Positions 25,567 to 33,685 of a DNA stretch of 64,000 bases are shown here, in pieces. Positions within the stretch are counted from its first letter, which is position 1. Each line of letters starts with the position of its first letter. The position numbers and the translations under genes are program-made. The DNA is from an uncultured Eubacteriales bacterium (GTDB lineage Bacteria > Bacillota > Clostridia > Oscillospirales > UBA644), in assembly GCA_934438175.1 (NCBI GenBank), contig CAKSBH010000003.1, positions 1-64,000 on the forward strand. The letters run 5' to 3'. Under the pieces are notes generated by a model. It did no database searches and had not been told where the DNA came from. It saw only the letters and a list, made by a program, of their open reading frames with translations.

Positions 25567-26883
25567 ATGGACGCATTTGAAAAACTGAAAATCCTTGCCG
25601 AAGGCGCAAAATACGATGTCTCCTGCTCGTCCTCCGGTTCTTCCCGCGGCGCACAGAAAGGCGGAACCGGACTGGCATCACAGGGAGGGATCTGCCATTC
25701 CTTCACACCGGACGGGCGTTGCATTTCACTGCTCAAGGTGCTGATGACCAACAATTGCATCTACAACTGCCGTTATTGCGTCAACCGCCGTGACGCCGAT
25801 GTACCGAGAGCCCGATTCACGCCGGAAGAACTGTGTGAAATTGTCCTGGCGTTCTATCTCCGCAACTACATTGAGGGGCTTTTTCTGTCCTCTGCCGTAT
25901 TCCGCACACCGGATGAGACCATGCTTTTACTCATCCGGACAGTCCGCCTGCTGCGGAAAAAGCACAAGTTCAACGGCTATATTCACCTCAAGGCCATTCC
26001 CGGATGCAGTCCGGAACTGGTGGACGAAGCGGCGGCACTGGTGGATCGCATGAGCGTCAATGTAGAACTTCCCAGCCAAAGCGGGTTGAAGATGCTGGCG
26101 CCTCAAAAGCACACCGATGCCATTCTTTCCCCCATGTCGCGGCTTTCCGATTTGTATCTTGCGCAGAAAAGCGGCGATCTGCAGAAGGGTTCTGTCGTCC
26201 CTGCCGGGCAAACAACCCAGATGATTGTCGGTGCCACCCCGGACACGGACGGGCGCATTCTGCGGCTTTCGGAGCGTTTCTATCGCAGGATGTCCATGCG
26301 CAGAGTGTATTATTCCGCCTATATTCCTGCCGGTGACGAAAGCGTTCTTCCAACGACTCCGCCGAATCTGATTCGTGAGAACCGACTGTATCAGGCAGAC
26401 TGGTTGCTTCGTTTTTACGGCTTCCGCGCTGATGAATTGCTGGAACCGGAAACAAACCTTGCTCTGGATACCGACCCCAAAACCTCCTGGGCCCTGCGGC
26501 ATCTGGATCAGTTCCCCGTAGAAATCATGACATGCCCTTATGAACATCTTCTCCGGGTTCCGGGAATCGGCGTCACTTCGGCAAACCGGATTGTTGCGGC
26601 GAGACGCAGCACAAGGCTGACCTATGACGACCTGGTCCGGATGCGTGTAACCGTAAAGCGTGCCGCCGAATTTGTGACCGTGAACGGGAAATATTACGGC
26701 GGAGGACTGGACAGTGCATCGCTGCGCCGCCGCCTCATCACTCCGCAATTTGCCGACCGCAATGCCGAGCAGATGACGTTGTTTGACAGCACGCCGGAGG
26801 CACTGACACCGGCAGAATATCATACGGCCATCGTTTTACCCGCACAATCTCTGATGCCGTCCGTATTCCGGGGAGATATCTGA
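25567..26883 (+). CDS. Putative DNA modification/repair radical-SAM protein (TIGR03916 family)
   Basis: 438 residues. Radical-SAM 4Fe-4S motif CIYNCRYC (cysteines at about 64, 68, 71) after a Ser/Gly-rich N-terminus with CSSSGSSRG, and a C-terminal helix-hairpin-helix (LLRVPGIGVTSANRIVAARR, about 326-345) that suggests nucleic acid binding. The family always occurs beside a TIGR03915 protein, as here (TGATG stop/start overlap). Proposed to act in DNA repair or base modification from its HhH domain and a link to uracil-DNA glycosylase fusions; the reaction is not known to me. Confidence 0.9.
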   Translation: MDAFEKLKILAEGAKYDVSCSSSGSSRGAQKGGTGLASQGGICHSFTPDGRCISLLKVLMTNNCIYNCRYCVNRRDADVPRARFTPEELCEIVLAFYLRNYIEGLFLSSAVFRTPDETMLLLIRTVRLLRKKHKFNGYIHLKAIPGCSPELVDEAAALVDRMSVNVELPSQSGLKMLAPQKHTDAILSPMSRLSDLYLAQKSGDLQKGSVVPAGQTTQMIVGATPDTDGRILRLSERFYRRMSMRRVYYSAYIPAGDESVLPTTPPNLIRENRLYQADWLLRFYGFRADELLEPETNLALDTDPKTSWALRHLDQFPVEIMTCPYEHLLRVPGIGVTSANRIVAARRSTRLTYDDLVRMRVTVKRAAEFVTVNGKYYGGGLDSASLRRRLITPQFADRNAEQMTLFDSTPEALTPAEYHTAIVLPAQSLMPSVFRGDI

Positions 26884-27674
26884 TGTTTTACTACCGTTAC
26901 TCCGGCACGGAAACCGGCTTTTACTGCATTGTTTTTGATGTATATACAAACAAAACGCATCCTGACGCTCTTATTTCGGACACCTCCTATCAACTGGCTC
27001 TGGATACGGAAGTGCGGGATATTGCCGACGATGAAAAAACGGCACACCGGGTCAAGCGTTCGCTGGTGCGCATCCTCGGCTTGCAGGGGCTGCGTGACGT
27101 GCGCTATGTACTTGCCTCCGGCAATCCGGAAAACGGCCTGATTGCCCTGCGCTATGTGTGCCGGGCGTTCCGGGATGGAACCGAAATTCTCCGCAAAAAA
27201 GCCGATCCGGACATCCAGGCATTTGACCGTACGGTCCGGCAGGTTTCGTATGAGATTGAACGAATGAAGGGATTCCTTCGGTTCCGCAAGCTTCCGGGCG
27301 ATCTTTTTTACGCATCGTTTGAGCCGGATAACGACATCACACACCTTCTTCTCCCCTACTTTGCGGCACGTATGAACACCGTCCGCTTTCTGATTCATGA
27401 CAAACGACACGGCAAGGTAGGAATGTACAACGGAACCGAAAGCACGGTCGTTGATTTTGACGGGGTGATGAATCTGCCGGAACCGTGCGGAGAAGACCCC
27501 GGGATTCTTCGCCTCTGGTGTGAATATTACCGCAATGTCACGCTGAATTCCCGCAAAAACCAACGCCTGCAGGACGGCTGGCTGCCTCGCCGTTATCGGA
27601 AAAACATGCCGGAAACATTACCGGAAGCGTTGCAGGAAACGCTGTTATCCAAGTTCCGCCAACCGTCGGATTAA
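26883..27674 (+). CDS. TIGR03915/DUF4130 family putative DNA repair protein
   Basis: 263 residues, start ATG overlapping the upstream stop codon (TGATG), so translationally coupled. Obligate partner of the TIGR03916 radical-SAM protein. The C-terminal half carries a conserved DUF4130 pattern: FLRFRKLPGDLFYASFEPDNDITHLLLPYFAARM and VGMYNGTES...WCEYYRNVTLNSRKN, ending in PRRYRKNMPE. Its 3' end overlaps the convergent gene at 27645-28145 by 30 bases. Confidence 0.9.
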   Translation: MFYYRYSGTETGFYCIVFDVYTNKTHPDALISDTSYQLALDTEVRDIADDEKTAHRVKRSLVRILGLQGLRDVRYVLASGNPENGLIALRYVCRAFRDGTEILRKKADPDIQAFDRTVRQVSYEIERMKGFLRFRKLPGDLFYASFEPDNDITHLLLPYFAARMNTVRFLIHDKRHGKVGMYNGTESTVVDFDGVMNLPEPCGEDPGILRLWCEYYRNVTLNSRKNQRLQDGWLPRRYRKNMPETLPEALQETLLSKFRQPSD

Positions 27675-28145
27675 CCAGCCGCAGGCACGGGGAAAGATCA
27701 ACGGCATCTCTGCGGAAGAAATCCGCGCCTCCCCCACATCGAGAACCCCACGTCCGAACGGGATCTGACGCTGTACAAACAGCGTGAGATTTCCGTCACA
27801 ACAGGAAGAGATTGTCAGGGTATCTTTTTCCGAAAAGCCGCAGGAGACCGCCGGTGCGGGATGCCGCCGAAGCAAAGCAACGGCATTCGGCTCATCCGCA
27901 TCAAACAGCATCAGTCCGCCGGGACGGAGTACGCCTCTGCCCCGGCATCCTTTTTTCAGAAGAATCAGATCAAACGGTTCTTTGCTGTTCAGCGTATCAA
28001 CAAGAAACACATGCGGAGTATCCTGTGGCAAACAGACCGTTTCCGGACCGGCATACCCAAAATCGGAAAATTCATCCAGAAACACCCGGGAAAACGCCCG
28101 ATCATACGCACCGTCAATCAATACACGAAGCATACCGGTATTCAT
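27645..28145 (-). CDS. Unknown protein coupled to spoVAEb
   Basis: 166 residues from ATG 28145, which overlaps the spoVAEb stop codon (ATGA). Soluble. No family recognised with confidence; the segment SCGFSEKDTLTISSCCDGNLTLFVQRQIP resembles a strand pattern in the central domain of Mur ligases, but no ATP-binding motif is present. Last gene of the spoVA operon, so probably expressed in the forespore, and possibly a clostridial accessory to DPA handling (inference). Its 3' end overlaps the convergent TIGR03915 gene by 30 bases. Confidence 0.7.
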   Translation of the reverse strand: MNTGMLRVLIDGAYDRAFSRVFLDEFSDFGYAGPETVCLPQDTPHVFLVDTLNSKEPFDLILLKKGCRGRGVLRPGGLMLFDADEPNAVALLRRHPAPAVSCGFSEKDTLTISSCCDGNLTLFVQRQIPFGRGVLDVGEARISSAEMPLIFPRACGWLIRRLAELG

Positions 28146-28495
28146 TTCATTCTGGGACGGAAGATCAGAGCAACCAGAAGCCCGAACACAATCGCTGCCG
28201 CAATTCCGCCCGCGGTTGCTGTCAACCCTCCGGTCAAGGCACCGAGAAGGCCTTTCTCTTCCACGGCTTTTTCCACACCGGTTGCCAGCGAATAGCCAAA
28301 GCCGGTAAGAGGAACCGTCGCTCCTGCTCCGGCAAAATCCACAATCTTTGCATAAAGACCGCCAACGGACAACACAACACCCATAACCACGTAACCAACC
28401 AGAATCCGCGCGGGGGTAAGGGATGTTTTGCAGATCAGAATTTCGCCAATCACACAAAGCAATCCGCCGACCAGAAACGCATACAGATACGTCAC
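28142..28495 (-). CDS. spoVAE: Stage V sporulation protein AE (SpoVAEb type)
   Basis: 117 residues, four hydrophobic helices. Member of the SpoVAC/SpoVAEb membrane family that makes up the dipicolinic acid channel of the spore inner membrane; Ca-DPA uptake dehydrates the spore core and its release accompanies germination. Seen: FAGAGATVPLTGFGYSLATG, the same glycine-rich segment found in SpoVAC. GTG start overlaps the spoVAD stop codon by 4 bases; GGAGGTGA precedes it. Confidence 0.95.
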   Translation of the reverse strand: MTYLYAFLVGGLLCVIGEILICKTSLTPARILVGYVVMGVVLSVGGLYAKIVDFAGAGATVPLTGFGYSLATGVEKAVEEKGLLGALTGGLTATAGGIAAAIVFGLLVALIFRPRMK

Positions 28496-29514
28496 AGCAC
28501 TTCACCTCCAGCCGTCAGGGACACCAAATGCGCAATTCCGGGAATGCTCTCCCCCTGCAACGCCAGCGTAGGGTTCATCAGCGCACCCGTAGCGACAAAC
28601 AGAAGCTTCCGATACACATTCTTCTTCAGCATCGGCAACAGATATGCGCACAGCATGCTTGCACTGCATCCGCATCCGGAACCACCGGAGTGAACGTCCT
28701 GATGCTCATCAAAAATCATCATTCCGCAATCCATATAATTTTTTCCCAGCGTTACACCGTGCTCCTGCAGAAGATCCAGAAGAGACCGGCTGCCCACCCG
28801 TCCGAGATCCCCGGTGACAATCAGGTCATAATCATCCGGCACCGTAGCGGTATCCTCCCAAAACGCTTCCAGCGTTGCAGCGGCGGCGGGAGCCATTGCG
28901 GCACCCATATTGTTCATATCCGTCACGCCGTAATCCACAACTTCTCCGGCGGTAAACGCATCCATGCGGGGAACATCCTTCTCGCCGGATCCCCCAAGCA
29001 TCACACAGCCGGCTCCCGTCACCGTCCATTGGGACGAGGGCGGACGCTGAGCACCGTACGCCAGCGGAAACCGGTACTGCCGCTCCGCAGAACAAAAATG
29101 GGAACTGGTCACGGCAAGCGTATTCTGCGCAAAGCCGCCGTCAACCGCCATGGAAGAAAGAATCAGTGTTTCTGCCATGGTAGAACATGCGCCATACACT
29201 CCGAAATACGGAAAAGTAAGATTCCGAGCGCCGTAATTTGCGCCAGCACACTGATTCTGGAGATCACCCGCAAAGAGCATATCAATATCTTTTTCAGATA
29301 GTTTACTTTCCCCGATAACATGGGATATCGCCTCCTTCTGCATCCGGATTTCTGCCTGTTCAAATGTCTTTTCCCCAAAATATTCATCCTCGCTCCAATG
29401 TTCAAAATACGGAGCAAAGGGTCCCTCTTTTTCTTTCTTTCCCACAACGGCGCACCAACCGTTGACATAGCACGGAGAACCCAGCCAATACGTCCGTTTT
29501 CCGATTTTTTTCAT
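28492..29514 (-). CDS. spoVAD: Stage V sporulation protein AD
   Basis: 340 residues from ATG 29514 (GAAGGAG upstream; a longer reading would overlap spoVAC). Thiolase-fold protein that binds dipicolinic acid and works with the SpoVAC/AE channel. Seen: an N-terminal GKRTYWLGSPCYVNGW, FGVYGACSTMAETL around the thiolase-like active-site region, and GGSGCGCSASML near the end. Membrane segments absent. Between spoVAC (11-base gap) and spoVAEb (4-base overlap). Confidence 0.97.
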   Translation of the reverse strand: MKKIGKRTYWLGSPCYVNGWCAVVGKKEKEGPFAPYFEHWSEDEYFGEKTFEQAEIRMQKEAISHVIGESKLSEKDIDMLFAGDLQNQCAGANYGARNLTFPYFGVYGACSTMAETLILSSMAVDGGFAQNTLAVTSSHFCSAERQYRFPLAYGAQRPPSSQWTVTGAGCVMLGGSGEKDVPRMDAFTAGEVVDYGVTDMNNMGAAMAPAAAATLEAFWEDTATVPDDYDLIVTGDLGRVGSRSLLDLLQEHGVTLGKNYMDCGMMIFDEHQDVHSGGSGCGCSASMLCAYLLPMLKKNVYRKLLFVATGALMNPTLALQGESIPGIAHLVSLTAGGEVL

Positions 29515-29525
29515 AGAACGCTCCT

Positions 29526-29972
29526 TCAGGCAAACACAAAACGGCACAGGTAATACCCAACGCCGTACAGCACCGATGCTGCCGTTCCGTACGCAATGAC
29601 CGGTCCGGCAATGGTAAACAGTTTGGCGCCCGTACCAAGAACAAGTCCTTCCGTACGGAACTCCAGCGCAGGAGAGATCATGGCATTGGCAAAACCGGTG
29701 ATGGGCACAAGCGTACCCGCACCACCCAGACGTGCCAGATCGTCGTAAAGCCCGAGTCCGGTAAACAGAGCGCTCAGAAAAATGAGAGAGACCGACACCA
29801 GTATGCCTGCCGTCTGCTTGTCAAATCCGCACACCGTCTGATACAGATCGGAAAGCCCCTGTCCCACGGTGCAGATCGCACCGCCGATCAGGAATGCGAA
29901 GATGCAATTCTTGAACAGCGGAGAGTTTTTGGTATGCTTTTCGTAAAGATGCCGATACGTTGTCTGATCCAA
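29526..29972 (-). CDS. spoVAC: Stage V sporulation protein AC
   Basis: 148 residues, TTG start at 29972 with GGAGG 9 bases upstream. Integral membrane channel component for Ca-DPA movement; in Bacillus SpoVAC acts as a mechanosensitive channel. Seen: hydrophobic helices and LGGAGTLVPITGFANAMISPALEF, the conserved glycine-rich motif shared with SpoVAEb. First gene of the minimal clostridial spoVAC-AD-AEb set; spoVAA, AB, AEa and AF are absent here. Confidence 0.96.
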   Translation of the reverse strand: MDQTTYRHLYEKHTKNSPLFKNCIFAFLIGGAICTVGQGLSDLYQTVCGFDKQTAGILVSVSLIFLSALFTGLGLYDDLARLGGAGTLVPITGFANAMISPALEFRTEGLVLGTGAKLFTIAGPVIAYGTAASVLYGVGYYLCRFVFA

Positions 29973-30000
29973 AAAAATCGCCTCCGGATATTTTTTCTTA

Positions 30001-30029
30001 TTTTATCTCATCCCGGGTGCATTTATACA
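30001..30029 (-). promoter_or_regulatory. Possible sigma-G/F promoter of spoVA
   Basis: Minus strand TGTATA (30024-30029), 16-base spacer, GATAAAA (30001-30007). The -35 fits the sigma-G pattern G-H-ATA; the -10 matches CATNHTA at five of seven positions. Weak by eye; gene content makes a forespore promoter expected here. Confidence 0.35.
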
Positions 30030-30035
30030 AAAAGA

Positions 30036-30070
30036 GAAGGTCCGACGACTTTTTTTGTCGTCGAACCTTC
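30036..30070 (-). terminator. Terminator after the anti-sigma gene
   Basis: 14-bp stem with one mismatch (30036-30049 with 30057-30070), 7-base loop of A on the minus strand, followed by TCTTTTTG. Separates the long upstream operon from spoVA. Confidence 0.75.
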
Positions 30071-30094
30071 AGAATTTTGCTTTCCGATACCCCT

Positions 30095-30856
30095 TTACAG
30101 AACCCGGACCAAAAGAAGCAACCGCATTCCCTGCCCGCCTGTTACGGCATATTCCTCATAAATTCCCGAAAACCGCTCCGAAAAAACGGCATACGGCAAA
30201 TCGGAAACAAACACGGCAAGATCTCCCGTCCCGCTTCCGGTCTGATACGTCACATCCGGAGACCGGTTGATCTCGTCAAACGAAGCGCAGACCAGGAACA
30301 CCACCGTCCCGAAATCCGTCCCGTAATCTCTCCCGACCCCCTGCAGATCGGACAGAATCGCATCCACGGAAGACACGTCCGCAGCGGAAATGCCAAGCGG
30401 GGAATAAAAGGTCTCCTGCACGAATTTTTCGCCGTTTTCCGCAGGAATCCTGACCTTGATGACTGCCCCGTTCTCATCCACACGACGCTGATGCTCCAAC
30501 TCTTCGGACGGTTTTTCCTTGCGCAGGCCAAACGAAAGTGCCGCCGCAGCGACCGCCAGAATCAGAAGAACAAGAATCCACATTTTCACGCGATTCTTTC
30601 CCCTGCTTTCCCGGGATACCGCTTCCGGCTCACGTTCCCGCAGGGCACGGTCAATGTCCGCCATAAGATTCGCATCGGAATGCGGCACATGATTGCGCAG
30701 AATCTCCCGGATCTTCTCCTGAATCTCGTACTTCGTCCGGCATTTCTCACATGTTTCCAGATGCGCAAAAAAAACGCGGCTGATTTCCTCGGATGCGCAG
30801 CCGTCCATCACATCGTTCAGATAAGACAGCGCATCGGCACACCGTTTTTCTTCCAT
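30095..30856 (-). CDS. Membrane-anchored zinc anti-sigma factor (putative)
   Basis: 253 residues from ATG 30856 (GAGGAG overlapping the stop codon of the sigma gene). N-terminal ZAS-type motif HLETCEKC (HX3CX2C; about H32, C36, C39), a single transmembrane helix (about residues 88-108), and an extracytoplasmic C-terminal domain of about 145 residues without recognised family. Gene order sigma then anti-sigma with an 8-base gap is typical. It would hold the ECF sigma factor inactive until an envelope signal. No protease site can be assigned. Confidence 0.8.
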   Translation of the reverse strand: MEEKRCADALSYLNDVMDGCASEEISRVFFAHLETCEKCRTKYEIQEKIREILRNHVPHSDANLMADIDRALREREPEAVSRESRGKNRVKMWILVLLILAVAAAALSFGLRKEKPSEELEHQRRVDENGAVIKVRIPAENGEKFVQETFYSPLGISAADVSSVDAILSDLQGVGRDYGTDFGTVVFLVCASFDEINRSPDVTYQTGSGTGDLAVFVSDLPYAVFSERFSGIYEEYAVTGGQGMRLLLLVRVL

Positions 30857-30864
30857 ACCGCTCC

Positions 30865-31401
30865 TCACACATCCCACTTCTTCATCAGGATATTTTTGAT
30901 TCCCGTACGTGCCAGCCCGACACGGGAACGAACCATGCCGGCAGAAGCACCGGTAATAAATTCAATGCGCTCATACGAAAAACCGCAGGCATCCCGCAAC
31001 AGAACCGCCTCACGCTGATCGTCCGGCAAAATGGTCAAAGCCAGTTTAACATCCTGCTCTATGTGAATGATAAACGTTTTTTTATCGTTGCTCACCACAT
31101 CTCCGCCCCCCGCTGCAACCGTCGGAAGGACAGGTTGTGTATGACGGTTCTTTTCCCGGAATTCTCTGGCACGCCGGTATGCTTCCCGGCAAAGGACATC
31201 CGCCGGGTTTGTCTTCGGAGGGAAAACCGTATGAGAGGCATACATGTCCGCCACCGTACGGCAAACAATTTCATGCGCTTCGGCAGGACGGTTCAGCACG
31301 GCGTAGCAAACGGAAAACATCTCCTCCCGGCACGCTTCCGCAAGGTTCCGATATTCTTCCCAATCCGACCGGATCTGCTTACCGGCATCCCTGTTTCCCA
31401 T
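30865..31401 (-). CDS. ECF-type RNA polymerase sigma factor
   Basis: 178 residues from ATG 31401, chosen because GGAGG lies 9 bases upstream; the ATG at 31410 follows GGAGG directly. Region 2 (EACREEMFSVCYAVLNRPAEAHEIVCRTVADMY) and region 4 (LTILPDDQREAVLLRDACGFSYERIEFITGASAGMVRSRVGLAR) are seen, separated by a non-conserved linker of about 45 residues. Overlaps the end of dusB by 23 bases. Partner of the anti-sigma gene downstream. Signal and regulon unknown. Confidence 0.88.
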   Translation of the reverse strand: MGNRDAGKQIRSDWEEYRNLAEACREEMFSVCYAVLNRPAEAHEIVCRTVADMYASHTVFPPKTNPADVLCREAYRRAREFREKNRHTQPVLPTVAAGGGDVVSNDKKTFIIHIEQDVKLALTILPDDQREAVLLRDACGFSYERIEFITGASAGMVRSRVGLARTGIKNILMKKWDV

Positions 31402-32359
31402 CGTCTTCATCCTCCGTCCACGTTTCCGAAAATCTGTCCAGAATTTCCGTCAGTTCCCGGTATGTTTTCGCACTGAATACGGCATTTTTGCATTCTGCCG
31501 CCCCGTACATCCCTTTCAGATACCATGCCACATGCTTGCGCGCCTCGGGAATCGCCAACCGTTCCCCCTTCTCTTCGCACATCCGCAACACCTGTTCTTT
31601 CGCCGTTTCCAACCGTTCCCGTTTGGACGGAATCCGATAGGTTCCCGTTTCCCGGTAAGTTTTGATCTGCTCAAACAGAAACGGATTCCCGAGTGCACCC
31701 CGGGCAACCATAACGCCATCGCAACCCGTCTCGTTTTTCAGTGCCACGGCATCCTCCGGAGTGAATACATCCCCGTTTCCGTAAACAAAGATATGAACCG
31801 CGCGGCAAACATCGCGGATGATTCCCCGGTCTGCTTTTCCGGAGTAAAACTGATCCCGTGTTCTGCCGTGGATTGTAAGAGCCGATGCGCCGGATGATTC
31901 ACAGACGCGGGCAAACTCTACGGCATTCCGGTGAGAAGCGTCCACTCCGGCACGGAATTTTACCGTGACGGGAACCGAAACGCTCCGGACCACGGCCTCA
32001 ATGATCTTTCCCGCCAGAACCGGATTCTTCATCAATGCGCTGCCGTCGCCGTTGCAAAAGATTTTCGGAACCGGGCAGCCCATATTCAGATCCAGAAACG
32101 CCGGTCCGCGCTCAGCGACCTTAGCTGCTGCATACGCCATCACTTCGGGATCCGACCCGAACAGCTGAATGCCGATGGGTTGTTCTTCCGCCGAAAAGCG
32201 AAGCAGTTTTTCTGTTTTTTTGTCCCGATAATACAAGCCCTTGGAGCTGATCATCTCTGTCGTCACCGCATCGGCTCCAAACCGCTTGCAGATCTGTCGG
32301 AACGCCATGTCCGTCACACCGGCAAGCGGCGCAAGTACCACAGGGAACGAATGTGTCAT
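31379..32359 (-). CDS. dusB: tRNA-dihydrouridine synthase, DusB-like
   Basis: FMN enzyme reducing uridines in the tRNA D-loop to dihydrouridine. 326 residues. TIM-barrel start PVVLAPLAGVTDMAFR, FGSDPEVMA, catalytic cysteine in NMGCPVPK (about C95), HGRTRDQFYSG, GNGDV and MVARGALGNPFLF. 3' end overlaps the ECF sigma gene. Lies 23 bases after the HtrA gene. Confidence 0.96.
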   Translation of the reverse strand: MTHSFPVVLAPLAGVTDMAFRQICKRFGADAVTTEMISSKGLYYRDKKTEKLLRFSAEEQPIGIQLFGSDPEVMAYAAAKVAERGPAFLDLNMGCPVPKIFCNGDGSALMKNPVLAGKIIEAVVRSVSVPVTVKFRAGVDASHRNAVEFARVCESSGASALTIHGRTRDQFYSGKADRGIIRDVCRAVHIFVYGNGDVFTPEDAVALKNETGCDGVMVARGALGNPFLFEQIKTYRETGTYRIPSKRERLETAKEQVLRMCEEKGERLAIPEARKHVAWYLKGMYGAAECKNAVFSAKTYRELTEILDRFSETWTEDEDDGKQGCR

Positions 32360-32382
32360 AACAATCTCCGCATTCTTTTTTT

Positions 32383-33636
32383 TCAGATTCCCCGGTCCTC
32401 TCCCAGAATCAGCGAAACCTCCGTATACGTTCCGTTGCGATAATACCGAACCGTAACATGGTCACCCACCTGATGCAGACGGTTCAGGGTCTGAATATCC
32501 GCCAGCGACGAAACGGTGCTTCCGTCCACAGACACCACCACATCACCCTTTTTCAGTCCGGCAAGAGCCGCACCGCTTCCCTCTTCCACTTCGGTAATGT
32601 AAAGCCCGACCGGGTAGCCGTAGAAATAACTCATCATTTCCGTAATGGATTGTCCGTCGGAAATTCCCGTACATGCTCTGCCCTTGACATAGCCGTAAGA
32701 GATCAGATCGTTGACAAGCGGAAGCGCATAGTTGATGGGAATGGCAAAACCGAGCCCCTCCACATCGGAAGAAGCGATCTTACTGGATGTGATTCCGACA
32801 ATCTGCCCGTTTCCGTTTACCAGGGCACCGCCGCTGTTGCCGAGATTGATGGCAGCATCTGTCTGAATCAGGGTCTCCGCACCGTTTTCGCCGCTGATAT
32901 TCCGGTTCAACGCGCTGATGTATCCAACCGTAACGCTTCCGGCAAATACCTCACCAAGAGGATTCCCGATGACAATGGCAACATCCCCCACACGAAGCGC
33001 ATCGGAATCTCCCATTTCCGCCAGAGAAAGCCCGGTGGCTTCTATGGAAAGAACGGCAAGATCGTTGGTGGAATCGCCGCCGACAAACGTCGCGCTGTAT
33101 TCCGTGGTTCCGTCTGCCAGCACAACCGTAATCTTCACCCCGTCATACTGCTTGACGGACTCTACCACATGATAGTTGGTCAAAAGAAATGTTTTTCCGT
33201 CCGCCTCCCGGTACAGAATGCCGGAGCCGGAACTCTTCGATTCCGCCACGGTCTGTCCCCGGAAACCGCTTCCGGAACGATAAGCCGGCACGTACACATT
33301 CACCTGCACCACAGAGGGCTTGACCTTCTGTGCCACATCCGCAACAGACAGAACACCTCCGGATTCCGTTGTTCCCGATCCGGTCTTTTCCGAAAGATCC
33401 CGGATCTCCGCAAGTTTTCCGTCCAGTTCCGTCTGCAGATCTTCCAGAGAGGATTCCAGAGAATTCGCCAAAGATTCCTCCATGTTCCGCCGCAGCTCTT
33501 CCGTCTGCGCACGCATATAAAAATAGACCGCACTGCCTGCAATCAGCGCCGCGAGAATAGCAGAAACAATTGCCGAGATTACAATATATTTCCGGCTCCG
33601 TTTCTGTTCCTGATAAACCTGAACCTGATATTCCAT
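32383..33636 (-). CDS. HtrA/DegP-like membrane-anchored serine protease
   Basis: 417 residues from ATG 33636. Short cytoplasmic N-terminus, one transmembrane helix (about residues 18-42), a helical linker (residues 43-85), a trypsin-like domain with catalytic His (LLTNYHVV, about 156), Asp (STNDLAVL, about 192) and Ser (GNSGGALV, about 268), then one PDZ domain. Degrades or refolds damaged envelope proteins. Sits upstream of an ECF sigma/anti-sigma pair, which fits an envelope-stress locus. Confidence 0.95.
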   Translation of the reverse strand: MEYQVQVYQEQKRSRKYIVISAIVSAILAALIAGSAVYFYMRAQTEELRRNMEESLANSLESSLEDLQTELDGKLAEIRDLSEKTGSGTTESGGVLSVADVAQKVKPSVVQVNVYVPAYRSGSGFRGQTVAESKSSGSGILYREADGKTFLLTNYHVVESVKQYDGVKITVVLADGTTEYSATFVGGDSTNDLAVLSIEATGLSLAEMGDSDALRVGDVAIVIGNPLGEVFAGSVTVGYISALNRNISGENGAETLIQTDAAINLGNSGGALVNGNGQIVGITSSKIASSDVEGLGFAIPINYALPLVNDLISYGYVKGRACTGISDGQSITEMMSYFYGYPVGLYITEVEEGSGAALAGLKKGDVVVSVDGSTVSSLADIQTLNRLHQVGDHVTVRYYRNGTYTEVSLILGEDRGI

Positions 33637-33685
33637 ACAAAACACCGCCTTTTTATCTGTTATTGTAAAAAGAATATGTAGAATT

